Below, in pieces: positions 11,898-22,129 of a stretch of DNA of 64,000 bases. Position numbers and translations under genes: made by a program. The notes under the pieces were generated by a model, which had not been told where the DNA came from, searched no databases, and worked only from the letters and a program-made list of their open reading frames with translations. The DNA comes from Laetiporus sulphureus 93-53 (Eukaryota; Basidiomycota; Agaricomycetes; Polyporales; Laetiporaceae): assembly GCF_001632365.1 (NCBI RefSeq), contig NW_024468522.1, forward strand, positions 265,030-329,029, given 5' to 3'. Each line of letters opens with the position of its first letter. The stretch's first letter is position 1.

Positions 11898-12225
11898 ATA
11901 GCACTCTAATGTACGCGAGCCCCTTTATGGATATGTTTCTCTCAGCGTCCGCCACGGGATGCTGGCCCGCTGTGGCCACCAATGAACGCGTCGACCGCAG
12001 AGTTCGCGTCGATCGTATACGAACTACTCCTGATCACGTGCCCGCCGCGTCTTCCTGCGAGATTGTTCGCACCGCCGCCTTCGCACGCGATGAACCTGCT
12101 ACAAGCAACTCTCGAGACCAGCAGTCTCGCGTTGAACGACACAGCGCACCTCAATTCCCTGCGTTGTCACTGACTGGACAATTTGCGCTCGCGGAAGAGG
12201 CGGCGACCAGCACTGGCATATCATC
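11898..12225 (+). promoter_or_regulatory. Proximal upstream region of HAP3
   Basis: About 330 bases between the LINE junction and the HAP3 ATG. It contains a CCAAT on the plus strand near 11977. Since the HAP complex binds CCAAT, self-regulation is possible but is only inferred. Confidence 0.3.
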
Positions 12226-12790
12226 ATGTCGGAATCATTCGCGCCTCTGAACATTGCTCCCCAAGATGACGGCACGGGAGTCATTGCGCCGTCCTCAGCA
12301 GACGCACCAGAGCCTGCGCCGATTACTGAGCAGGAGGTCGGCGAGTACCGCGAGCAGGACCGCTTCCTCCCCGTACGTCGCATCCCACACCCCCAATGCT
12401 TTCGCCCACTGACTCCGCACGCAGATCGCGAACGTTTCGCGCATCATGAAGGCTGCCGTGCCGGGCACGGCGAAGATCTCGAAAGAGGCGAAGGAGTGCG
12501 TGCAGGAGTGCGTCTCCGAGTTTATCAGCTTCATCACGTCCGAGGCTGCGGAGAAGTGCCAGATGGAGAAGCGCAAGACGATTGGGGGCGAGGACATCCT
12601 CTATGCGATGGTCACGCTTGGCTTTGAGAACTATGCGGAGACGTTGAAGATTCACCTCGCGAAGCTGCGGCAGGTGTGTGCTTCTGTGTTTGAACGGTGG
12701 TGGTTGACTGACAACGGGTGGCTTTTGAAGCATCAGGCCACTGCCAATAGCGAGAAACGAGAAACTGGCGAGACGCACGGAGAGGAATGA
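12226..12790 (+). CDS. HAP3: CCAAT-binding factor subunit HAP3 / NF-YB
   Basis: NF-YB is the histone-fold subunit that pairs with NF-YC and, with NF-YA, binds CCAAT boxes. An acidic N-terminus ([15 protein letters not shown]) leads into the conserved core: [73 protein letters not shown]. Intron 1 is 12373-12424. After KLRQ at 12673 there is a 63-base stretch (12674-12736) with GT and AG ends and a branch-like CTGAC. It is probably an intron, but it is also open and in frame, so retention would add 21 residues. The start is the ATG opening the acidic N-terminus. Confidence 0.93.
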
Positions 12791-13124
12791 TCAGATATCC
12801 ATTGGACACGTTTGTGCGACATTCCCATATAGCTGCGTGTACTATAATGTCGGACCCCCACTTCCCTTCCCCAAGAAAGCACAAGCTACGTAACTATCTC
12901 GCACAACATCCTTTATCGTTCGTTGGAAGCCTCACCGGTAGTCTTCGCTGTTCAGTGCATGTGAAACACGGTGAATAGATGAAAAGGTGACAGCCATTTA
13001 GATACATGAAAATGTACATATGTATGCGGTGATAAATGAATGGCGAGACATTATATAGCTACTTGATGGGACAAACATACAATACATATGGAACCTGAAA
13101 CATTTCCATCTATGAAGGGTGCAT
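12791..13124. other. Convergent 3' region
   Basis: AT-rich sequence between the convergent ends of HAP3 and the minus-strand gene. No gene is seen. Confidence 0.5.
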
Positions 13125-14476
13125 TTACTCTTCTCCCCTTCTCGCAAGGAACACGCCCATATCGCTCTTGGTCCTTTGAATACCGCGCAGGCCCACACTC
13201 GGGAACGGTCCCGATGCAGCTTTCGCACCCTCCTGTGCGTTTGCTTGTTCACGGGCCAGGTCCAACGTCCCGCCGGGGAAGCCCTCGAATTGACCATCTG
13301 TCTCGTGAGATGCAGCGATGGCGGGGAGATCGAAGGTGGGCTGTTCCGGAGGTGGTGAAGGTATAGATGGTGATTGGGTGGCGGATGCGGACGAGTGTGA
13401 GTGTGCTTCGGAGAGCTTGGAGGAGAGAGACTTCGACCGGGTCGACTTGCGTTTCTTCTTCCGGTCGGAGGGCTCGGAGCTGAGCGCGGGAAGGATAGGG
13501 GCAGAACCTTGCGAGAAGTGGTAATGGTGATGTCGGGAGGACCCAGTATTGGAATTTGAGTTGGATGCAGAGGTACGTGAGCGTGAATCCGATGCGCTGC
13601 CTCCCGCAGTTGCAGCGTTGGGTGCCGCACGCGTGTAATCCTCTGCGCCAAAATCGGCGTCATCTTCGGGTTCCTCTGGCTCCGCTTGAGCAAACGGACC
13701 GAATTCTTCAATGAAGTGAGAACCAGCGAGAGATGCAGAGCCAGAACCGGAGGTAGGATCTGATGCTTCGTACGGTACACGGCCAGGCCCACTTCCCTAC
13801 AGAGCGAATGTCACGCTAAAGAGGGGGACACTTTAGAGATGGAGACACTACACACCTGGAACCCCTGGAACGATTCTTCTCCAGCACCGTGCATGTCCAG
13901 AGCCATGGCCTGCGCCAGCCGCTTCAATTCCTTTCTTTCCTTCTTCAACTTCCGCCGTTCCTCCCTCGCCCGGCGCTGCTCTTCCTCCGCTGCAGCGGTA
14001 GCGGCGGCCAGACGAGCCACGGACGCCTCATCGAGAACAGACGGATCGAGCGGCGACGCATCTGAGTCGAGTGTCGATGAGGAGACTGTACGGCTCCGCC
14101 GCCTGGACCTGAGCAGATTGTCTTCCTCGTCGTCAGTTTCGGGCAGTTGTATAGGCGGGCGGCCGAAGAGGTCGAACCCAAATAGCCTGATGCCCTTGCG
14201 TGCGCGGCGGCGCTTCCTCCGCCGCCGCTCGCCAGGATTGGAGTGCAGCGAGAGCGTCTCGGCGTCCGCTGAGTCCGAGTCGGCGAGGAGGCCCTCGAGC
14301 TCGTCTGGACGTGCGCGCGGAGGGGGCATAGTGTGTATCAGTGCGCTATTGCGAGTACTGTGCGCATTCTGCGCGCTGTCGTGGCCGCTTTCAGAGTCGG
14401 AGGAGTGGAAGCAGATGAAGCAGGACGATAGAGCGGCGTGGAGACTGTCTGACCACGAAAACTGCAAGCTAGACAT
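13125..14476 (-). CDS. Uncharacterised Ser-rich, coiled-coil protein
   Basis: I do not recognise this family. The chosen start is the ATG at 14476 (MSSLQFSWSDSLHAALSSCF), a hydrophobic, Cys-containing N-terminus. Next come a basic run (RRRRKRRRARKG), a GIRLFGFDLFGRPP segment, an acidic DDEEDN patch and a strongly charged helix (EEEQRRAREERRKLKKERKE) likely to form a coiled coil. One intron lies at about 13798-13858. Exon 2 is Ser/Asp-rich with a His cluster (SSRHHHYHF), a second basic stretch (SDRKKKRKSTRSKSLSSKL) and a short C-terminus ending LARRGEE at the stop, 13125-13127. Exon 2's frame lacks an ATG, and the longer open frame in the same place is a shadow. The layout suggests a largely disordered protein, perhaps membrane-associated through its N-terminus. 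Confidence 0.75.
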
Positions 14477-15023
14477 CTGCGCGTATTCTATCGCAGTGAG
14501 ATGCGGGGTATATGAGTGTTTAGAAGCGTTGAGTCGTGGATGGGAGAGAGTTGAGCGTGAACATTCAGGTGAACCAGTCAAACCGTGCGCCGTGCACGAG
14601 GACTAGCTCGTGATTCCAGCCCAATCTCGTGTCTAATGGAGATCCGGAGCTGTACTGAGTTGAGTCTTTGTCGCGGACGATTGCGCCCAGCACTGCCAGA
14701 GCTAAGCTGTATATTCCGCATGGATCCCGCCGCAGGAGGTCAGAACAGTTCCAGCTGCTCTCAGTCAGTGCTCGGTCGTATGTGTGACTGCAGTTGGTCA
14801 CAGTAAGTCACAACGCGCTTGCATGTCACGCTGATGTTGCGCCAGTGAGACTGCCTGCTTATATACCTCTCACAACAAGTGCTCTCGACTTCTGTATACA
14901 CACCGCACACCGAGAACGACAGGGCTGGCAACACGGCATCTTCAATTCAGAGGGACCACGCTCATCTGTACCGTATCCCCAGGACGAACGTAGCAATTGC
15001 AACGAATTCCACGATTGACAAAC
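14477..15023. promoter_or_regulatory. Divergent intergenic region upstream of ATG18
   Basis: About 550 bases between divergent starts of the Ser-rich protein and ATG18. It presumably holds both promoters. No clear TATA box or repeat is visible. Confidence 0.4.
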
Positions 15024-16678
15024 ATGGCAGAACGTGTCAACACCAACATGCTATTTGCCAACTTCAATCAAGACTTTACGTGAGCGTACATTGTGCCGTA
15101 AGGTGATCGCCGCTCAACGACGCAGGTGCATATCTGTCGGGACACGGAAAGGCTACAGCATCACCAACTGTGATCCGTTCGGCAGGGTGTACACCAAGAG
15201 TACGTCAGTGGCCGTCAATGCGCCTGCACGCTCGTTCGCTTACTCGGCTTATAGATGATGGTGCAAAGGGGATTGTCGAAATGCTTTTCTGCACGTCGCT
15301 CATCGCGCTCGTCGGTGCCGCCGATCAGCCACAATCTAGCCCACGCAAGTTGCAGATTGTGAACACGAAGGTATGCCCATCCCGTCCAAACCTTGCACTC
15401 CTGTGATGATTTTTGCGTCTTCCGCTATCTGCTCGCAGCGGCAATCCATGATCTGCGAACTCCTCTTCCCATCCTCTATCCTTGCCGTGAAGATGAACCG
15501 CAAGACGCTGGTCATCGTCCTCGAAGTAGAGATCTACATATACGACATTTCGAACATGCGGCTCATGCACGTTATAGAGACAACACCAAACCCTGAAGGT
15601 CAGTACTCTCGGCCCCTGTTTAGTCACAGCGCATAAACTCGGCTCGTCTGCGCAGCCATCGTCGCCCTCTCCCCCTCTACCGACAATTCCTACCTCGCAT
15701 ATCCCTCTCCGGTCCCCTCTCCCACCTCGCCGCTCGCTCAGCCATCTGTCCAACCCGCCACACCGTCCTCGTCAGCACAGCAGACAGGCGACGTGCTCAT
15801 CTTCTCGACACGCTCGCTAACCGTCGCAAACGTCATCCAAGCGCACAAGTCGCCGATTTCCTTCCTCTCGATCAACTCGGCGGGGACGCTGCTTGCGACC
15901 TCGTCCGAGAAGGGCACCGTTATCCGCGTCTGGAGCATTCCCGGAGCAGAGAAGCTGTACCAGTTCCGCCGCGGCACGCGTGAGGCGCGCATATACTCGA
16001 TGAACTTCAACCTTGTTTCAACACTCTTGGCGGTCAGCTCCGCACACGATACGGTGCACATATTCATGCTTGGCCAGCAAAAGGCATCGCCTGCTGGTCT
16101 GAAGACGCCGTCGAGTCCATCGGAGTCGGTGGACAGCCGGGAAGGAACGCATAACCTTGATGGAGGGTACGATGCCTACGTCGATAAGAAGCGGCATGGA
16201 AGCGTATCGTAAGTGTCGGTCTAAATCAATCAGTCTGTCCACCGTGTTCAAAATCGATGATTGCGTGTATAGTCAGGCGCTGCGGCGAAGGTCAATACAT
16301 CTCACGAAGAACATCACATCATCGGTGGGAGGCTACTTGCCCAATACACTGACAGAAATGTGGGAGCCATCGCGAGACTTTGCATTCCTGAAGCTACCAA
16401 CAAGCGGGGCACGATGTATCGTTGCTATCAGCGGGTACGTGCGCTCGCTGCAGCCAAGCTCCGCTTACGTGACATGTTTGTGTGCAGTTCATTACCTCAA
16501 GTGATGGTGATATCCTCGGAAGGCTACTTCTATTCTTATAGCATCGACCTGCAGAATGGCGGGGAATGCTCGTTGTTGAAACAGTATAAGTATGTGTACA
16601 GTCATTCACATTGTGCTTCGCAGTCACTGAACTCTTTGGATAAGCTTGCTGGACTCCAGCGAAGAATCCAACGATTGA
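15024..16678 (+). CDS. ATG18: PROPPIN ATG18 (WIPI), phosphoinositide-binding autophagy protein
   Basis: ATG18 is a seven-bladed WD40 propeller that binds PI3P and PI(3,5)P2 on autophagosome and vacuole membranes. The N-terminus [20 protein letters not shown] is typical. The propeller includes [65 protein letters not shown] and the lipid-binding FRRGT motif at about 15964-15978. Next comes a long insertion ([19 protein letters not shown]). The last exon ends [10 protein letters not shown], a usual ATG18 ending, at the stop 16676-16678. About seven small introns join in frame. Position between ATG18 and the paralogue HSV2 was judged from the C-terminus. Confidence 0.9.
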
Positions 16679-17361
16679 ATTCGCCATCTGCAAATGATGA
16701 TGGCCCATATCCTGGTTGTGGTGTGGCGATTCTTCATGTTTCCGACCGTATCAACACTGTACACAAATATCCCGGTGCAATGGTGTTCACCGACCGACGA
16801 TACTCTCACGTCCTGCAGTAGAATGTGTACATAGCAATACTCGTTTATGCTGGTTCCGCAGGACTTTGGTCGTTTTCGCTCGTTTTCGCTACAATATTGC
16901 CCTGTACTTGAATCACGCATTGATTGGTGTCCGAGTCTATACAATATACTTATTACGTAGTTCTGGAGGAGTATCTCGGCCTGCAGCTATTCAGTGTGGC
17001 CGAATTACGAACCGTTGTATTTTGCTTCCGCGAGCGTACCGCAAGATCTCGATCGCGTTTCATGGCATAGCGCGCCTAACCCACGGTCAGCCACCCACGC
17101 GTTTTCCTCACGCTCATCGTCTTCGAAATGTCGCCTTATTCTTTGTTGCCGGCGACGTCTCCGTTTGTCCTGCATGTCGCTTCCGCTCTTGACTCTTGTG
17201 ACCGACTAGTCCGTTTGTTGACGCATATAGCTACATTTCTAGTGATCCAACTCAACGGGGAGTCGGGACCGACAGTTCAAATCGGCTCCAGTTGCCACCT
17301 TCGCCAACTTGAGTCGTATCTCGCCGGCGAGTCACAAATCTAAGTTACTCTCGAACGAAAC
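16679..17361. other. Intergenic between ATG18 and E(z) gene B
   Basis: About 680 bases. It should hold the ATG18 3' UTR and the gene B promoter. Open frames here give no recognisable protein. Confidence 0.4.
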
Positions 17362-20130
17362 ATGGAAGGAGCAACTAGTGATCTTGACCCGATCTCGCAT
17401 TCAGGAATCAACATGGAGGGCCCGGCCATTGTGGACAATGAAGACCCAGAAGTCACGGAGGAGACCTTGGAACGTTCACAACGCAACATAGAGCGCGCAA
17501 GGGCCAATCGTGACGAAAGAAACAGAATACGGTCTGAATACATAGCCGTATGGAACGAATTTTATGACTGGGAGCCTCGGGCGTGCTTGTCGATGGTGCA
17601 AAGTCTTAGTGCCATGATCGAAGGTGTCGGAATTGCCAACGTCAGGATTGAAGATGCCGCTTATCTCTCTGAATACGTCCACGATATGATTGTTGATGAA
17701 GAATCATCGCCGGAGCTGTTCACGCTTCATGATCTGGAATATGACGGACATGTGACGGTCGTCAATGAAACGCGTAACGTGGGCATGCTGTTTCCTTACC
17801 CCAAGTACGAGTGCTGCGCCCCTACGATGCGCAATATCAAAACAGACGAGCGCGAGAGCGTCCTCCGTTTCGTACAGTACGCTGGAGAATCAGGCTTCGA
17901 TGAACGTGCACTAGTCGAAGAGAAAAGAGTGCTTGGCTGGCAGTATCGATGGCAGAATCCTGACAGTCAGTCGCACACGTTCAATTTATATTCCTTGATG
18001 CACATTCCTCACAACTATGACACTTCGCAGTGTTGCTCATCGCAGTCGAGACTGTGAAACGCTTGAACAATATATCGATGTCGTACGAAAGTATCGATCG
18101 GCAGAAGCTCCTTCCGCCTTTGGAGTCGGTTGACAATCGTCCCGGATTGTTTCAGAGGATGTATAGGCGGTACGTAGGTCTATGGAATTTGTAACGATCG
18201 CTCATCACAAGGCAACAGGGACCTCTGGAGCTGGGAAAGCCATGCGGGACCATGCGGAAACGACAGGACTGCCCGGGCTGCTATCGACACCCGTCTCTTC
18301 GAGCAAGTAAATGAATATGTCAATTGCTTCTGTCCCAATATGAACTGTCTTGATATTCTATGCCTGCCGCACAGTAAGTGTTACCGCCTACAAAGATAAG
18401 CGGCAGAGGCATCATATGCTGCTCACAGAGGAGCCTACCGCCAGATTATTCGAGGGAAATCCTCACATAACTTCCGACGCAATGAGGACACAAACCAGAC
18501 GGCCGTGCGGTGATCAATGCTTTCTGTCGTTCCACGAAGATGAAATGGTGCGCTTGGACAGACGCGTCGGTCCCGAGGGCTGCATTTGATAACTTCGTAG
18601 GATATTATCGAATGGCCGAGTGCATACGATATCCACGTCATCAATGGCGTCTTGCATATCTTTGCAGATGAAAAGCCGTGCAAATTGAGTCGATTCTGTC
18701 GATTGCCTTGCTATCAGGTCTGCTTCACTTACTCTAGAAGCATGCTTCATGGTCTCATTAATCATAGATCTACCTTCAAAGACGTGAACTGTTCCCTGAC
18801 AAGTTTATATCGCCAGAAACTCGAGCGTCACAAGGGGGTATATTACAATCATTCCGTAAGACATCTAATGTCCAGAATTTCATATATTGACATATCCTAT
18901 AGAAGATACTATAAACAATGATGACGGAGAACGATTTAGCCCGTGAGCTTGAGCCTGATGCCATGGTTGCTGCTCAAATGGTCTCTGACACTTTGGCAGG
19001 ATTGATTTCTGCTATCATTCTGGGCCATGTAGTAAGAAATCAGGATGCCCATGCTTTATAAATGCATTGCATTGCAGGAGAAATTGTCGCTGCAACCTCA
19101 ATTGTTTGTACTTCTACTATCTATCACATTGTGGACCTTTTGTTGAAATGTTTTTACATTCCACAGGCAAGCTGCGCTATCCAGGTTGTAAATGCATGGG
19201 TGATTGTGATACAAGATGCACATGTGTTTTAGATGGAAGGGAATGTGACCCTGAAGCATGTAAACAAAGAAAGAGGTTTTTGTCAGCTCTTTGTAACTGT
19301 AAGGCTTCATATTAATTTTACACACAGGAACTTGATCTTTGCACCAAAAACCAAGAACTGTATGTCAGCAGATGCACCTTCAAAGTGACATTTTTTAAAA
19401 AGGTTGCAGACCATTCCCTCAGACATCGCTGTGAGAATATGCATCTACAGCTAAGCAAGTTTCCTGTGATTTTTCTCATTTGTGCTGTGGGTCACTTCTA
19501 CTGGACTAATATAACAATGTCAGGAAATCATCATCAAAACTGGTCTTCATGGTCTGGGTACCTTTGCTGGCAAAGAAGTTGTCAAAGATGCACCCATTGG
19601 AGGTCAATGAATTATCACATCTATAATTTAAGCATGATAATCAAGATATGTTGCAGAATATGTTGCAGAACTTTTCCCGGAACAGGCTGTAGAGCAGTAG
19701 GTAGACTGTGTTGCATATCAGCAGTATCTGACCTCAGATATCTTTCAGGATGCTCGCAGACCACATTGGCTTGAACTACACCTTCAATCTGAATCAAGCA
19801 CAAGTACTGGACTCAGCGCATGTGGGCAATGAGACCAGATGCGTCAATCATCTACCATCTGAACGAGCCAATGTCGACGTGAAGAGTATATCTTCTAACA
19901 TTTTCGAGAAACATCAATGCATATCCTCATCGGCCGTGTTTCACAGTTGAATATGTGAATGGAGACCATAGAATCTTATTTTATGCTAGTAAGACAGTTT
20001 CGTATGTTAGCGCGCACAGCTGATGTCGCCACAACTAGAAACAAGGATATCTAGTGGTCAAGAGCTGTTCTTCGACTATGGACCCGGATACTGGAAGGGC
20101 AAAGATCCGTCCATGCTTATCCAAGCATAA
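17362..20130 (+). CDS. Divergent E(z)/EZH2-type SET protein, gene B
   Basis: A paralogue of gene A. Exon 1 (17362 to about 17966) holds YIAVWNEFYDWEPRA, matching gene A's block. A phase-1 intron then follows NPD, as in gene A after DPN. Later blocks align in order: CFCPNMNCLDILCLPH (about 18330); RRPCGDQCFLSF; a SANT-like block VLHIFADEKPC...FCRLPCYQ (18640-18719); CXC domain HSGPCSKKSGCPCFINALHC (about 19019-19070) and GCKCMGDCDTRCTCVLDGRE (about 19182-19241); SET domain with KTGLHGLGTFAGKE, EYVAELFPEQ, NETRCVNHLPSERANV (about 19830-19877), YVNGDHRILFYAK and ELFFDYGPGYW near the end. The usual RF(I)NHS reads RCVNHL, and the following NC reads NV. Exons from about 18600 on are noticeably AT-rich. 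All joins I tried keep frame, so the gene looks intact. Catalytic activity is uncertain. Confidence 0.85.
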
Positions 20131-21093
20131 GCACCGAAACCCCCGCGCGTTTCTCCCTACTCTGTATCATGAGTCGTTTTTAGGATCCAACGAAGAAACT
20201 GCATCTGTGATAGTAACTCACATCCATCGTGATGAATCGCCCATTGATTCCGCAACCTTGTCCAGTTCGTCCGCCATTTGATTACTGACTAATTTCAGTC
20301 GACATGCGAAATAAGACACTATTTGACTAGCCAGATAGCGAGAGTGTGCGCTCCGGAGGATGATTTGACCGTGGCGGTTAACATGGCTCTAGCCTGTGCA
20401 TTGAGCTTGCGGCGTTTTCGCCTAGTCATAATACGGCATATACTTTATAACGGACGATAGCGCTTCCTCGCATCGTGCAATCAGCCCTGTCTCAGGCTCC
20501 CTTCATTATATTTCCTCTAGCGATGTTCGAAGCAATGATCTTCCTGAGTTCGTTTAACACGGGCGTATATATTGGGACACACTGGCTCTCGGTAGGATCA
20601 ACCCACTTTATCATCATTGATGCCCTTGAGTCTAGAGATCGTTGAAACTTCGGGGAAGACGCCTTCGTCCAACTTCGTGCAGGACCATACCGCGCGTGCG
20701 AACGTCTTGGCTGTTTTGGTGGCCACTCGCCGTCGGCACTGCTGCTCGTTCACCCGCAATTGAGGCCTTGCAGCCAGATAACTCGTCCAGTGCGGATCCG
20801 TCAATCTGCACACTGAGTGAGAACTCTTTTGACGGAGAAGTCCGTATTAATGACATTCCTCTGTAATAGCTTACCTCTACGAGTTTACGCTGCTTGAGAT
20901 GCAACTACGCTCGGACATCTTCATGGATTTTCTGTGTAAAATGTGATATCGAACGACTCTGATGCTTGCCAAGCGAATTCCAATCACAAATCCGTACAAT
21001 CATTGTGAAAGAGGTGCAATCCAAGCAAACCTTCATACTGTTACATACAATGACATGTCGCAATAAAATGGCCACTAACCTAAATCACTAATC
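20131..21093. other. Convergent intergenic region
   Basis: Nearly 1 kb between the ends of gene B and MIS12. A minus-strand frame at 20632-20904 and a plus-strand ATG frame at 20523 are both short and unrecognised. No repeat or RNA is evident. Confidence 0.4.
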
Positions 21094-22129
21094 TCAATCC
21101 GTCTCCATCCGCTCTCCCTCATCTTGCACCCCAAGCTTCATCGCGGTGTCTTTTCCTTCCACCTGCTCTAGCGCTGCTTTGATATCGTCCACGCTACCTA
21201 CCCTGTTTGCAGACTCGGCGGCCGCACCGACCGATGAGCTCTGCTCTGGGAAGCTTCCCTCGCCCTTCTCCTTCTCCTGAACACGCATCATCAGCTGCTC
21301 GACTGCCCAGTTCAGGTACCCTGTCCTGCTCGTCTCCCACGGACGCTTGCCGGGCGCGGAAAGTGCGGACTGCTCCGATTTTGTGAGGGAAGCATCGATT
21401 GGGGGCAAAGAGGAGACTGAGTTGTACATGGAATGGAATTCGTCCGGAAGCGACAGAAGAGTCTGCATTTGAGGAGAGCGGAGAAAAGAAAGACGTTCTA
21501 GTCGTCTTTGCGAGTGCGCGAGCTGCGCTGCAGACATCCTCACTGCGTGGGTATAGAGACGTCGGAGTTTTCGTTGCTGCATATGTATTATCAGCATGTA
21601 GACCACAATCGCTGCGTCTAAGGGGGCTTACTGCCTGTAGCTGCACCCTCAACTGCTTGATCTCAGCGAATAGTTCGTCTTCCTTCTCCGGAGGTTCGTC
21701 GAGGTTGAGCCCCTTCTGATGTGGTGCAACAATGGGCAAGTAAGCCTGGATGGCGAAGATATTCCGCAAGGACCAGGCCTCGAAGAAGTCAAAGGCAATG
21801 TCTACATGAGACTCGAGCAATGTCTGGAACGAGTTCAATCCCTTTTCAAGTTCCTCTGTACTTGCTGATCCATTCTCAGTTTCTTCTGCGCTCTTAGAAC
21901 CCTCTTCAAGCTCTTCTGTGCTTTTCGATTCGTTCGTCGCGTCGGTAGGTCCAGTACGAGCGGCTCGACGCTCGAGGAAGGCCTCCATCGCGTCGACAGC
22001 TTGTCGAGTGGCCTCGTTGGCAATGTTAATAATGTCATCGAGCAGAAATTGAGGGACAAATCCCAGCAGCTCAGGCAGGAGCACGGAGGGCGCAGTTGGA
22101 GGCGGGCCACTCATCGTGGTATGGTTCAT
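21094..22129 (-). CDS. MIS12: Kinetochore protein MIS12/MTW1
   Basis: MIS12 is part of the MIND/Mis12 complex linking centromeric chromatin to the outer kinetochore. Exon 1 has the typical opening PELLGFVPQFLLDDIINIAN followed by QAVDAMEAFLE, an acidic low-complexity insert of repeated STEELE-like units, and the second conserved block FQTLLESHVDIAFDFFEAWS and LRNIF. Intron 21577-21631 separates QLQA from QRKLRRLYTHAV. The second exon is coiled-coil-like and ends with an acidic tail (GVQDEGERMETD). Two starts are in frame: 22129 (MNHTTM) and 22114 (MSGPPPTAPS). The latter looks more usual, but I kept the longer one. Confidence 0.88.

Noticed and set aside
11110..11982. 290-codon minus-strand frame over the LINE
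   Set aside because: The zinc knuckles are in other frames and the frame crosses the element's 5' junction and target-site duplication, so it is not a host gene.
13125..13792. Large minus-strand open frame of 264 codons at 12998-13792
   Set aside because: It is a shadow. The other frame continues the coiled-coil protein after an ordinary intron and has coding-like composition.
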